Below, piece after piece: positions 8,090 to 16,694 of a stretch of 64,000 nucleotides of DNA. The notes beneath the pieces are model-generated. The model did no database searches. It saw only the letters and a program-made list of their open reading frames with translations, and was not told where the DNA came from. Source of the DNA: JAFDWI01 sp964544305 (lineage in GTDB: Bacteria; Actinomycetota; Acidimicrobiia; Acidimicrobiales; Iamiaceae); assembly GCA_964544305.1 (NCBI GenBank), contig CAZJAZ010000002.1:1-64000 (forward strand), given 5' to 3'. Made by a program: the position numbers and the translations under genes. Every line of letters starts with the position of its first letter. Position 1 is the first letter of the stretch.

Positions 8090-9295
8090 TTAGCGGTCCC
8101 GCTCTGGCCCAAGTGGCTCGTCTTCGTCCATCGCACGACGCAATTCCGCCAAGAACGCTTCGTCGCTTTCTTCCTCAAAGCGTGCTGCCGCCACCGGTTG
8201 GGTGTGTGGGCCCTGATCACCACGTTCTGGAGATGCGCTGCGCCAATCACGAGTGCCTGCAGAGTCAAAGAGTTGTCCCAGCGATTCTGTCGCCGTATTG
8301 CTTCGTTTTGGCAACTCGTTCGTTTGCGTCTCGGAGAATTCCTCGACCTCAACTTCAACGGGTGTGTCAACGGCCACGTCCGCTTCCACGTCGTCGTGAA
8401 CCACCGGGGCCGTTTGCGGCTCTATGGCGCCATTCTCGATGCCTTCAGGTTCGACGTCGGATTCGACCAAGGTTTCTTCTTCGGGCAGCGGCGAGGGATC
8501 GTCGCTGCGGTTTGACTCAGTCGCAATCTCGACCGGTTTAGCTTCGGCCGGGTCCTTCTCAAGTTCCGCGTTCCGTTGCGGCAAAACTTGGTCGTCATCA
8601 ATCGCGACTTCGCTCAATTCTGGCACTGCTTGAGGGCTAAATGACTTTGGATCGTCCACAAGTCGTCGCAACACTTGAATCGTTTCACGGACTCGAGCAC
8701 GTTCGTTTCCTAGGTAACGTTCCAAGACCACCGTGTCGTTGCGCATCTGCTCACGGAGAGCCTCAAGTTCACGAACTTCATGGAGCAACTTGCCACGTGC
8801 TTCATCTCGAAGTCGAGCCGCATCGTCTCTCGCCGCTTGCGTTTCACTCGATGCACGAGTATTCGCTTCATCAACAATCGCTTTCGCCTGCTCATGGGCT
8901 TCACGAATTGCTGCATCAGCGGTTCGCTGGGCCAGAACAAGAGTCCGACGCAATTCGTCGTTCAAGGCGTCATCATCAGATATTGGAGCTTCCGCGGTTA
9001 CCGGAGCAACTTTGGCTTCGACCTCTTGGACCGGTTCTTCAATAGGCGCGGGTTCTGGTTCGGTGGCGACTGCGGGGACTGGTGAGCGCGAAACACTGGT
9101 CGGATCCGCTTCCAAATCACTCAATCGCGCTTCTGCGGTCTTGGCACGGTTAATAGCTTTGCCCAACTGGGTTTGCAGCTGTCCGACCGCAACAGCCACA
9201 CGCTCAAGAAAATCGTCAACTTCGTTCCGGTCGTACCCTCGATAGGCGATCCGGAAATCGATCTCGTCAGTCAAGAGTTGGGGAGTCAGTTCCAT
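8090..9295 (-). CDS. divIVA: DivIVA-domain protein (Wag31-like) with long acidic tail
   Basis: Pole- and septum-associated coiled-coil scaffold. The N-terminal DivIVA domain is clear (LTDEIDFRIAYRGYDRNEV and DDFLERVAVAVGQLQ, residues about 7-40). An acidic, Pro/Glu/Val-rich linker follows, then a long coiled coil from about 110 to 220 (ELRRTLVLAQRTADAAIREA and onward), and finally a Glu/Asp-rich disordered tail of nearly 180 residues. At 401 residues it is longer than mycobacterial Wag31, mostly because of the tail. The ATG at 9295 is chosen over a TTG at 9304. It is the last gene of the division cluster, 35 bases after yggT. Confidence 0.9.
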   Translation of the reverse strand: MELTPQLLTDEIDFRIAYRGYDRNEVDDFLERVAVAVGQLQTQLGKAINRAKTAEARLSDLEADPTSVSRSPVPAVATEPEPAPIEEPVQEVEAKVAPVTAEAPISDDDALNDELRRTLVLAQRTADAAIREAHEQAKAIVDEANTRASSETQAARDDAARLRDEARGKLLHEVRELEALREQMRNDTVVLERYLGNERARVRETIQVLRRLVDDPKSFSPQAVPELSEVAIDDDQVLPQRNAELEKDPAEAKPVEIATESNRSDDPSPLPEEETLVESDVEPEGIENGAIEPQTAPVVHDDVEADVAVDTPVEVEVEEFSETQTNELPKRSNTATESLGQLFDSAGTRDWRSASPERGDQGPHTQPVAAARFEEESDEAFLAELRRAMDEDEPLGPERDR

Positions 9296-9330
9296 GACCG
9301 CCAAGTTTACTGTGATGCCCAGCGTTGCGA

Positions 9331-9603
9331 TTATCCAAGCACCAATCCACGTAAGAACAACACCGCAAGTAACACGATGAGCGGGGCCGGGTCGATGAGT
9401 CCCATTGACGGCATCGCGCGACGCAACGGGATAACCAGCGGATCGGTTGCGCGCAGTAGAAACCGTTGCACACGAGCAGGCACGCCACCGCTACGCAACG
9501 GAAACCAACTGAGCACCATCATCGCAACAATCCCAATTGCGTAAATCCCGAGGAGAGATCCGACGATCTGATTGATCAGCCCGGGTTGTGATGCGTTGTT
9601 CAT
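9331..9603 (-). CDS. YggT-family membrane protein
   Basis: A 90-residue integral membrane protein with two hydrophobic segments (LLGIYAIGIVAMMVLSWF and the C-terminal PLIVLLAVLFLRGLVL) and the family signature RFLLRATDPLVIPLRRAMP between them. Its start overlaps the sepF stop by four bases. YggT genes sit between sepF and divIVA in many Gram-positive bacteria; a role in division or envelope assembly is inferred from that position, and no enzyme activity is known. Confidence 0.9.
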   Translation of the reverse strand: MNNASQPGLINQIVGSLLGIYAIGIVAMMVLSWFPLRSGGVPARVQRFLLRATDPLVIPLRRAMPSMGLIDPAPLIVLLAVLFLRGLVLG

Positions 9604-10139
9604 CGATCGGAGAAATCGCGCTCCTGCAGGCGGCGGCGCTCCTCTGCCGATACTTCAACGTCGGTCGGAGTCAACAAATAGACCGAGTTTGCGACCTTCT
9701 CCATTTGTCCTCCAATGCCGTAACACAATCCGCTGGCAAAATCGATGAGCCGGCGTGCGAGATCTCGGTCTGCATTTTGGAGGTTCATGATGACCGGCTG
9801 ACTGCCCTTGAACTTGTCCGCCAGTTCTTGCGCGTCGTTAAACGAGACTGGCGTCACCGCATGGGGCTTCGCATTTGCGGCGACCGGAACAGGACGAACC
9901 ACCGGGGTGGGTCGCAGCGTCGTCTCCGATCGCACCGGCTCAGACTGTGTCGTTCGGATCGGGCGAACAGCCCCAATCGAAGCGACTTCGTGCTCGGGTG
10001 CACGTGTCGCCAAGCGCGGCTCCGGTGATTCACGCGTTTCACTGCGACGCGCTGGCTCAGCGTCGTCATAGTCATAGTCGTATTCGTCTTCGGGGGCGAG
10101 CCCCAAGTGGTACATGGTCTTGCGCCAAAGTGTGGCCAT
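9600..10139 (-). CDS. sepF: Cell division protein SepF
   Basis: Membrane-associated partner of FtsZ that tethers the Z-ring where FtsA is absent, as in actinomycetes. The 179-residue product has an N-terminal amphipathic segment (MATLWRKTMYHLGL), an acidic Tyr/Asp stretch, a variable linker, and the conserved SepF domain from about residue 90 (VTPVSFNDAQELADKFKGSQ, VIMNLQNADRDLARRLIDFA, SGLCYGIGGQMEKVANSVYL). The start follows AGGAGG at a good distance. It is downstream of pgeF, with a small hairpin in the gap, and overlaps yggT by four bases. Confidence 0.95.
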   Translation of the reverse strand: MATLWRKTMYHLGLAPEDEYDYDYDDAEPARRSETRESPEPRLATRAPEHEVASIGAVRPIRTTQSEPVRSETTLRPTPVVRPVPVAANAKPHAVTPVSFNDAQELADKFKGSQPVIMNLQNADRDLARRLIDFASGLCYGIGGQMEKVANSVYLLTPTDVEVSAEERRRLQERDFSDR

Positions 10140-10153
10140 CGGTCCTCCTAGAA

Positions 10154-10178
10154 GACGATGTTAGTTTCTCACATCGTC
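10154..10178. promoter_or_regulatory. Small hairpin between pgeF and sepF
   Basis: GACGATGT (10154-10161) and ACATCGTC (10171-10178) form perfect 8-base arms around a 9-base loop. It lies just before the sepF ribosome-binding site (AGGAGG). It could protect mRNA ends or slow polymerase within the operon; there is no T-run. Confidence 0.4.
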
Positions 10179-10196
10179 AACGTTCGATTGCGGATC

Positions 10197-10850
10197 TCAA
10201 CCCGCTTCATCCTGCCATTTGATGAAAGCGCCAAGGCGGCCCACGTCTCGCCGCGCACGATGAGAAAAGTGCACCGGGCTACATGCAGTACACACACCGC
10301 AATCATGAATGATCGCAACGTCTTGCGAATGGAGCACCGCATGCACTCCTGCCACGACGTCAAGGGCCGGAGTTCCCCACGCTGTTGTAGCACGAACACT
10401 TTCACCGAGAGCCTCGACCGCGCATGCAAGATCGTTCGCACCGAACTCATAGCAACGAGATCGAATACACGGCCCGAGCCACGCTTCAATTTCACTTGCT
10501 CCGAGTTCACGCATTGCCGCAACGGTGTTTTCGATAACACCAGAAACAAGTCCGCGCCAGCCCGCATGCACAGCGCCCACAACCCCTGAACCCGCCAACA
10601 GAACCGGAGCACAGTCGGCCGTGATCACACTCAACGCAACGTTCGGCATGGCGGTCACGAGCGCATCGCCTTGCTCGCCCATTTGCTGATTGGGATCGTC
10701 GATCACAACCACGCGGTTGCTATGAATCTGGGTTAGCCAGGCCGTCGCTGTACCGGTGGCCGCCTGTCGCCGAGTGGCGAGCACATCATCAGGTTCGCTG
10801 AGCGAAAATGACCCAGCCGAGGCGTCGCGAAACGAGACGACCGCGGGCAA
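10197..10850 (-). CDS. pgeF: PgeF/YfiH (LACC1-family) purine nucleoside phosphorylase / peptidoglycan editing factor
   Basis: A 217-residue member of the DUF152/LACC1 family. The zinc-site residues are visible as His43 (LTQIHSNRV), Cys80 (ITADCAPVL) and His95 (VHAGWRGL), plus the GPCI motif. E. coli YfiH edits L-Ser-containing cell-wall precursors, and other members act as purine nucleoside phosphorylases, so the exact reaction is unsettled. It appears to start with TTG at 10850, six bases after ftsZ ends. Its place between ftsZ and sepF is standard in actinomycetes. Confidence 0.9.
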   Translation of the reverse strand: MPAVVSFRDASAGSFSLSEPDDVLATRRQAATGTATAWLTQIHSNRVVVIDDPNQQMGEQGDALVTAMPNVALSVITADCAPVLLAGSGVVGAVHAGWRGLVSGVIENTVAAMRELGASEIEAWLGPCIRSRCYEFGANDLACAVEALGESVRATTAWGTPALDVVAGVHAVLHSQDVAIIHDCGVCTACSPVHFSHRARRDVGRLGAFIKWQDEAG

Positions 10851-10856
10851 GCGTGA

Positions 10857-11936
10857 CTACTTCAGAAATGACGGGACGTCAAACTCGTCTTGCCCGTCGT
10901 CTGGTTCGTCATCGTCAGGCGGGAAAAGATCATCGTGGCGGATGAGCTCTGGCCGCTCGCCCGCGTCCGCCCCACCTTGACCATCATCCCAACGATCGAA
11001 ACCTGCCGCGATAACGGTAACTCGAATTTCATCTCCAAGCTCGTCGTCAATGACGGCCCCAAAGATAATGTTTGCATCGGGATGCGCCACATTGTGGATG
11101 ACTTCTGCCGCCTCGTTCACTTCAAAGAGGCCAAGGTCTGAACCGCCCGAAATGCTCAACAAAATGCCCCGAGCACCCTCGATTGAAGCCTCAAGAAGGG
11201 GAGAAGAAATTGCATTCCGAGCCGCATTCAACGCGCGGCCTTCGCCGGTTGCATGACCGATTCCCATAAGCGCCGAACCCGCATTTGACATGATCATTTT
11301 CACGTCGGCGAAGTCGGTGTTGATCAATCCCGGGGTCGTGATCAAATCAGTAATGCCTTGCACCCCTTGCAAGAGCACCTCATCAGCCATCTTGAACGCA
11401 TTGACCATCGACGTCTTGTCATTCGACACCGACAACAAGCGATCATTCGGGATAACAATCTGCGTGTCAACCTTCTCTTTGAGACGCTGAATTCCCGCTT
11501 CGGCTTGCACCGAGCGTCGTCGCCCTTCAAAGGTGAACGGCCGGGTCACCACACCAATGGTCAAGGCACCAAGGTTCTTGGCAATTTCTGCAACGACAGG
11601 TGCGCCACCGGTGCCAGTACCACCACCCTTGCCGGCAGTAATAAATACCATGTCGGCGCCACGCAAGACTTCTGAGATCTCATCGGCGTGAGCTTCCGCG
11701 GCTTCACGCCCGACATCAGGATCACTACCCGCGCCAAGGCCGCGTGTCAACTCTCGACCAATATCAAGCTTGACGTCAGCATCACTCATCAACAGCGCTT
11801 GGGCATCGGTGTTGATTGCAATGAACTCAACACCTTTGAGGCCGGCATCAATCATGCGATTGACCGCGTTCACGCCGCCACCGCCAATGCCGACCACCTT
11901 GATGACCGCGAGATAGTTCTGCGGGTTTCCGGTCAT
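10857..11936 (-). CDS. ftsZ: Cell division GTPase FtsZ
   Basis: Tubulin-like GTPase that polymerises at midcell. The 359-residue product has the nucleotide-binding motif GKGGGTGTGGAPVV, the N-terminal VVGIGGGGVNAVNRMID, and the C-terminal peptide EFDVPSFLK that binds partners such as SepF and FtsW. The start at 11936 (MTGNPQ) is chosen because a GGAGG lies 10 bases upstream and the family alignment begins there; a longer frame upstream looks like leader. The 84-base gap to ftsQ contains a small palindrome (GGGCA-TAAT-TGCCC, 11959-11972) and may hold a separate ftsZ promoter. Confidence 0.97.
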   Translation of the reverse strand: MTGNPQNYLAVIKVVGIGGGGVNAVNRMIDAGLKGVEFIAINTDAQALLMSDADVKLDIGRELTRGLGAGSDPDVGREAAEAHADEISEVLRGADMVFITAGKGGGTGTGGAPVVAEIAKNLGALTIGVVTRPFTFEGRRRSVQAEAGIQRLKEKVDTQIVIPNDRLLSVSNDKTSMVNAFKMADEVLLQGVQGITDLITTPGLINTDFADVKMIMSNAGSALMGIGHATGEGRALNAARNAISSPLLEASIEGARGILLSISGGSDLGLFEVNEAAEVIHNVAHPDANIIFGAVIDDELGDEIRVTVIAAGFDRWDDGQGGADAGERPELIRHDDLFPPDDDEPDDGQDEFDVPSFLK

Positions 11937-12020
11937 AAGTTTCGTACCTCCAGGTGATGGGCATAATTGCCCGTATCGGGAACAAACGGAAAGTGGCTTC
12001 CCCACAGAGCCGGGCAAACG

Positions 12021-12815
12021 CTAGCCACAAGCATACTCCGGGGTCACGAGTGGAGCAGTGGGCACCGCAACGTCCAACGTACATCCATGCTCAAGGCGAC
12101 CAACTTGATCAAGCATGATTCGCAGCGACGAGAACTTTGAAGTGAGATCGCTTCCACTACCGAGACGAACAACTCCCCCAGTGTTCATGACAATTTCGAA
12201 CGTTCCATGTCCCTCGCGCCCAATCGATGCAACCGATCGAGTCAACGAAGCTGGCATGGCATTCGCGACCGTGATTAACTCGTTTGCCCCACGCAGGCGT
12301 GACCCTGGTGGAACAGCGTCAACGCCGGTTAATTCTGGGAGATGCTCGACGCGTCGCAATTGCCGTTCGAGCACATTCCCCGTGCTGTCAACAATCGCAA
12401 ATCCTTTGCCATCTTTTAGTTGTGCTGCGGGCACGCGGTCACGCAACGTGACCATGAGCGTATTTGGCCAGGAACGCTCGACTTGCGCACGAGCAATCCA
12501 AGGCGACGCTTCCAACGAATTTGCAATGCGTTTGGGGGACGCATCCATCATTGCCATGCCATTTGAGATGCCTGCAAGTTGTTTCACCTGGGCGGTCGTC
12601 AGGTGGCTGGATCCACGAACCGTGACGGTTTTTACCGCCAATAAAGGCGATCGCAAGAGTGCAACCATCACCAGGCACAGGCCAACGACAACGCCAAGAG
12701 CGATCAGCCGATGGAGGCGTCGCCTGCCACGGTCACGTTGTACCGTGATGCGTCGGTGCCGCAAGCTGGCAGGAACGACCACGCGGCCATCGGCTGAACG
12801 CAACGTGTTTGTCAC
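12021..12815 (-). CDS. ftsQ: Cell division protein FtsQ (POTRA domain)
   Basis: Bitopic membrane protein of the divisome. It has a basic cytoplasmic N-terminus (RHRRITVQRDRGRRRLHR), one membrane segment (LIALGVVVGLCLVMVALL), a POTRA domain (VKTVTVRGSSHLTTAQVKQL) and an FtsQ C-terminal beta domain. The GTG at 12815 overlaps the murC stop as GTGA and gives 264 residues, a normal size. A longer frame extends into murC but has no family support. It lies between murC and ftsZ as usual; murB, often found here, is absent. Confidence 0.92.
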   Translation of the reverse strand: MTNTLRSADGRVVVPASLRHRRITVQRDRGRRRLHRLIALGVVVGLCLVMVALLRSPLLAVKTVTVRGSSHLTTAQVKQLAGISNGMAMMDASPKRIANSLEASPWIARAQVERSWPNTLMVTLRDRVPAAQLKDGKGFAIVDSTGNVLERQLRRVEHLPELTGVDAVPPGSRLRGANELITVANAMPASLTRSVASIGREGHGTFEIVMNTGGVVRLGSGSDLTSKFSSLRIMLDQVGRLEHGCTLDVAVPTAPLVTPEYACG

Positions 12816-14266
12816 GAGCGCACCTTTTGGTCCAGCGATGTCATCTGGCCATTTTCTCCGGTGCGAGTCGCTGGATCGCGGATCCCCTCCCAGGAGTCCA
12901 TAATTTCTCTTCCCAACGAGGTGATATCCCCAGCACCAAGCGTCACGCACGCATCACCTTGCCGCAATTCTTGATCGAGAAATGCAACAAGGTCGGCCCG
13001 TCGAGGGAGATACACCACTCTCGCTCGTGGGTGTGCGTCGAGAATGGCACGAACAAGAAGGTGCCCGTTGACCCCTGGTCTTGGTGATTCACCAGCACCG
13101 TAAATGTCGGTCAGCACCACCACATCGGCGTCAACAAAAGCATTGGCAAATGAGCGCCAGAGTGACTCGGTCCGTGAGTACCGATGAGGTTGAAAAACGG
13201 CAATGACTCGTTCGAAACTGCCAGCCGCAGCCGTATGGAGAGCGGCGACGAGTTCACCGGGGATGTGGGCATAATCGTCAATGAACGTCACGCCGCGTGC
13301 TTCGCCACGAAACTCAAATCGGCGAGCCACGCCTCCAAAACGCTCAAGTGCTTCAATAATCGCATGACCATCTACTCCTGATTCAATGGCATACGCATAC
13401 GCGGCGGTTGCATTCCGAGCATTGTGCACGCCAGGTACGGGGAGATGCACGGTTACCGGAGCGTGCATCGCATGCTCAATGACAAAGGTGATCGTGGTGC
13501 GCGATTCAATGAGGTCCGTAATGCGATAGTGCGCATTGGGAGATGTTCCATAGGTCACACACGCGAATCTTTTTGTCAACGCGGCGGCGAACTCGTCATC
13601 GATACACACCACGCGAACACCCGGAGCACCGGCGACAAACTGTTCAAACGCGGCGCATAACTGCACAAGGGCAATGTCCGGGTCGGATCCGTAATGTTCA
13701 AGGTGGTCAGCTTCGATGCTCGTAACAATGACATCGCCTGTTCCAAGGCGCAGGAATGAACCGTCAGACTCATCGGCTTCAACCACAAAGATGTCACCGT
13801 CGTCCCAGCCTGCACCCGTGCCGATTTCGTTCACATCACCACCGATAACAAATGATGGATGAACACCAGCGCCACGCAGCGCCAACGTAATCATTGACGA
13901 CGTTGTTGTCTTGCCGTGGGTACCGGCAACTGCAACAGTTTTGCGCATTTTCGCGATGAGGCCAAGGACTTCTGAGCGATGAAGAACCGGAATGCCCGAT
14001 GCGTTGGCCGCGTGGATTTCTGGATTCGATTCTGGAACTGCGGTTGAAGTCACCACCGCCTCAACTCCGACTACATGTGCGGGGTCGTGCCCGAGAAACA
14101 CCGTTGCACCAAGTGAACGAACACGCTGAACGGCCACAGACTCACGCAGATCACTTCCGCTCACGTCATGACCCATACCGATCAACACCGCGGCGACGGC
14201 ATTCATACCTGTGCCACCGACTCCAACAACATGAAGCCGACGAGGAGACGACAAGTCAATGGTCAT
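12812..14266 (-). CDS. murC: UDP-N-acetylmuramate--L-alanine ligase
   Basis: ATP-dependent ligase that adds L-alanine to UDP-MurNAc, the first peptide step of peptidoglycan precursor synthesis. The 484-residue product has an N-terminal Rossmann start (LHVVGVGGTGMNAVAAVL), the ATP-binding GTHGKTTTSSMI motif, and ligase signatures such as GVHNARNATAAYAYA and DDYAHIPGELVAAL, followed by VFQPHRYSRT. The ATG at 14266 is preferred to a TTG two codons earlier. It overlaps murG by 11 bases and ftsQ by four. Confidence 0.96.
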   Translation of the reverse strand: MTIDLSSPRRLHVVGVGGTGMNAVAAVLIGMGHDVSGSDLRESVAVQRVRSLGATVFLGHDPAHVVGVEAVVTSTAVPESNPEIHAANASGIPVLHRSEVLGLIAKMRKTVAVAGTHGKTTTSSMITLALRGAGVHPSFVIGGDVNEIGTGAGWDDGDIFVVEADESDGSFLRLGTGDVIVTSIEADHLEHYGSDPDIALVQLCAAFEQFVAGAPGVRVVCIDDEFAAALTKRFACVTYGTSPNAHYRITDLIESRTTITFVIEHAMHAPVTVHLPVPGVHNARNATAAYAYAIESGVDGHAIIEALERFGGVARRFEFRGEARGVTFIDDYAHIPGELVAALHTAAAGSFERVIAVFQPHRYSRTESLWRSFANAFVDADVVVLTDIYGAGESPRPGVNGHLLVRAILDAHPRARVVYLPRRADLVAFLDQELRQGDACVTLGAGDITSLGREIMDSWEGIRDPATRTGENGQMTSLDQKVRS

Positions 14267-15404
14267 CTTCAACTCGCATGATCAACTCTGCGGCGCGCTG
14301 CGCCGCGTTCACCTGCGACGCGGCCGCCATCGCATGCGACATCTTTTCCCGACACGATGCATCATCAATGATTGGTCCAAGCGCCTGGCCGAGGCGAGCA
14401 GCATCGCATGCGTCGTCATCGAGCAGGGTCGCCGCACCGCGTTCGACATAGTGATTTGCGTTTGCTCGTTGATGGTCGCGTGGAGCAATCGGCAATGGAA
14501 CGAGTACCGCTGGCAACCCGAACGCGGCGAGCTCTGCAACGCCTCCGCCCGAGCGACATAGTGCGACGTCCGACGCACTCAGCGCGCAGGCCATGTCATC
14601 CTCGTACTCAACGACTTGATACACAAGACCGTCGTCTTTGTCCACCAGATGCTTTGTGCTCTCAGAGATACTTGCGAAATCTCGACGGCCGGTGACATGT
14701 CGAACCGCGAGATCGCTCCGATCCCTCCACGAGTCGAGCAGCGCAACCGCGGCCGCGTTGATCTTGGTTGAGCCCAACGATCCCGTTGTAATAAGGAGCA
14801 CCACCCGATCATTGGGCAGTCCGAATTTGCGGCGGGCATCGGCTCGCACAGTTGCAGGGTCGTCGTGCAAGCGTTGCGCTGCTTGCGCGAGATCTGCGCG
14901 CAGAGGATTGCCGGTCACTGTTGAGCGAGGGAGATCGGTATTGGGAAAGCTCACGGCACACGCGCGCGCGAACGAGCGCAGCAAACGATTCACTGCACCG
15001 GCTTTCGCATTTTGTTCACAGAGCACCAAAGGGCGGTGGCAAAGCACTGCGCCAACGCCGCACGCGAAACTGGCGTACCCACCAAGTACGACGACAACTT
15101 CTGGTCGGGTACGACGTACCAGCCGGATGCCATGAACGAGTCCACGGCTCAACGAAAATGCAGCACCGATGTTTGCAAAGGTCATTCGCCGCTGTATACC
15201 GCGGCCCGCAAGTTCGGTGAGGGCATATCCAGCTGGTTGAACCAGCTTGCGCTCGACGCCACGATCGCCTCCGGCAAAAGCGATGTCGCCTCGTGGCACG
15301 CCAGCATCCACGAGCGCGTCCGCAATCGCGATTCCAGGCAAGACGTGACCTGCGGTGCCTCCTCCAGCGATGAGGAATCGGAGATGCGTGCTGTGACCGA
15401 TCAC
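14256..15404 (-). CDS. murG: UDP-N-acetylglucosamine--lipid I N-acetylglucosaminyltransferase
   Basis: Peripheral membrane GT-B enzyme that makes lipid II from lipid I and UDP-GlcNAc. Visible motifs are IAGGGTAGHVLPGIAIADAL near the N-terminus, VLGGYASFACGVGA, EQNAKAGAVNRLL, TGNPLRADL, and CRSGGGVAELAAFGLPAVLV in the C-terminal donor domain. The 382-residue length is normal. It begins with GTG at 15404, overlapping the ftsW stop as GTGA. Confidence 0.96.
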   Translation of the reverse strand: MIGHSTHLRFLIAGGGTAGHVLPGIAIADALVDAGVPRGDIAFAGGDRGVERKLVQPAGYALTELAGRGIQRRMTFANIGAAFSLSRGLVHGIRLVRRTRPEVVVVLGGYASFACGVGAVLCHRPLVLCEQNAKAGAVNRLLRSFARACAVSFPNTDLPRSTVTGNPLRADLAQAAQRLHDDPATVRADARRKFGLPNDRVVLLITTGSLGSTKINAAAVALLDSWRDRSDLAVRHVTGRRDFASISESTKHLVDKDDGLVYQVVEYEDDMACALSASDVALCRSGGGVAELAAFGLPAVLVPLPIAPRDHQRANANHYVERGAATLLDDDACDAARLGQALGPIIDDASCREKMSHAMAAASQVNAAQRAAELIMRVEDDH

Positions 15405-16621
15405 GAGCCCGTTGATGTCTGAGCAGGATGACGCGCAACGTTGGCAAGTACCCCCATAGCGGCAAGGGTCACGAGCATTGAGGTTCCGCCGTATGAGATA
15501 AACGGAAGTGGAACACCGGTAATTGGCAGAATCCCGATGACCACTCCGATATTGATAAAGGCCTGAACCACGATCCAGGTCGTCACACCAATCGCGACCG
15601 ATGCAGCAAACCGAGAGTCCGCATCACGAGCGATCCGAAGTCCAATGATCGCCATACCAACAAATAGAGCAACGACGACCACCGCACCGACCATGCCAAG
15701 TTCTTCACCAATAATGGCGAAAATGAAATCGGTGTGGGCAAATGGCAAGAAGCCCCATTTCGCTTTGGAAGCTCCCAATCCCACGCCGAAGATTCCACCG
15801 CTCGCGAGTCCGACTTGGCTTTGAATGAGTTGATAGCCATTGTGTTGTGGGTCTGCCCAGGGGTTCAGAAACGCAAGCATGCGTGCTCGTCGGTAATCAG
15901 AAGCAAATGCCGCGAACAAGGCGACCACCGCACCGAGGAGCCCCCAAAATGCCAAGTGCATTTTCGGCACGCCTGCGGTGAAAAGTATGGCGAACACGAT
16001 GACCGAAATCACAATGGTCGTACCCAAGTTGGGCTGCAACATCACCAGTCCGGCGACAATCACAAGCTCGACGAGAATTGGACGAATTGCCACTCGAGGC
16101 ACATCAATAAACGCGTGCTTTCTCGCAAGCCAATCGGCCGTCACGATGATGACGGCGAGTTTTGCAATCTCTGACGGCTGAATCTGAATGGGACCAAAAC
16201 CAATCCATCTGGTTGCACCGTTCGCCGTCACACCGATTCCAGGTATCAGAACTGCAATGAGCCCGAGTACGCACAACCCGAGTGCGGGCAGACCGAATCG
16301 CCGCAAGCGATCCAACGGCACGTGCACAAGCGCGAACGCCGCGATCAGGCCCAGCACCGTCCATTCCAACTGCTTTGTGAAGTAGGTCCACGAGGAACCC
16401 GTTTCTTCCAACGAAATGACCGAAGAAGCAGAGAGGACCATGACGAGCCCAATGATGTTGAGTACGGCGAGCGTCGCAATAAGCCACCAGAAAAGCGGCG
16501 TGTCGACCCCTGGAAGAGAAAACACCCGTTCGATGAGCGGACGTCGCGTGGCGCGCTTTTCGACCGGGTCATCGCGATGGATGCGTCGCTCTGATTTTGG
16601 CGGAATGCCGATGGTGGTCAT
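15401..16621 (-). CDS. ftsW: Peptidoglycan glycosyltransferase FtsW (SEDS family)
   Basis: Polytopic SEDS polymerase that builds septal glycan strands with its partner FtsI. The 406-residue product has about ten hydrophobic segments and SEDS signatures: LDRLRRFGLPALG, IGFGPIQIQPSEIAKLA, QPNLGTTIV, GYQLIQSQVGLASGGIFGVG, HTDFIFAIIGEELG and a C-terminal GVPLPFISYGGTSML. A basic cytoplasmic N-terminus of about 40 residues precedes the first segment. It lies 73 bases after mraY; murD, which often sits between them, is missing here. Confidence 0.95.
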   Translation of the reverse strand: MTTIGIPPKSERRIHRDDPVEKRATRRPLIERVFSLPGVDTPLFWWLIATLAVLNIIGLVMVLSASSVISLEETGSSWTYFTKQLEWTVLGLIAAFALVHVPLDRLRRFGLPALGLCVLGLIAVLIPGIGVTANGATRWIGFGPIQIQPSEIAKLAVIIVTADWLARKHAFIDVPRVAIRPILVELVIVAGLVMLQPNLGTTIVISVIVFAILFTAGVPKMHLAFWGLLGAVVALFAAFASDYRRARMLAFLNPWADPQHNGYQLIQSQVGLASGGIFGVGLGASKAKWGFLPFAHTDFIFAIIGEELGMVGAVVVVALFVGMAIIGLRIARDADSRFAASVAIGVTTWIVVQAFINIGVVIGILPITGVPLPFISYGGTSMLVTLAAMGVLANVARHPAQTSTGS

Positions 16622-16694
16622 GCGACCTGTCCCAACCGATCAATGTCAACGGGAACGTGAACGAACCCAATGCCACCGCTCATTCTCGTTCGCT

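Noticed and set aside
12115..12903. A 262-codon open frame on the plus strand across ftsQ
   Set aside because: It is antisense to ftsQ and the end of murC, shows no motif, and is Arg/Ser-rich as expected from the opposite strand.
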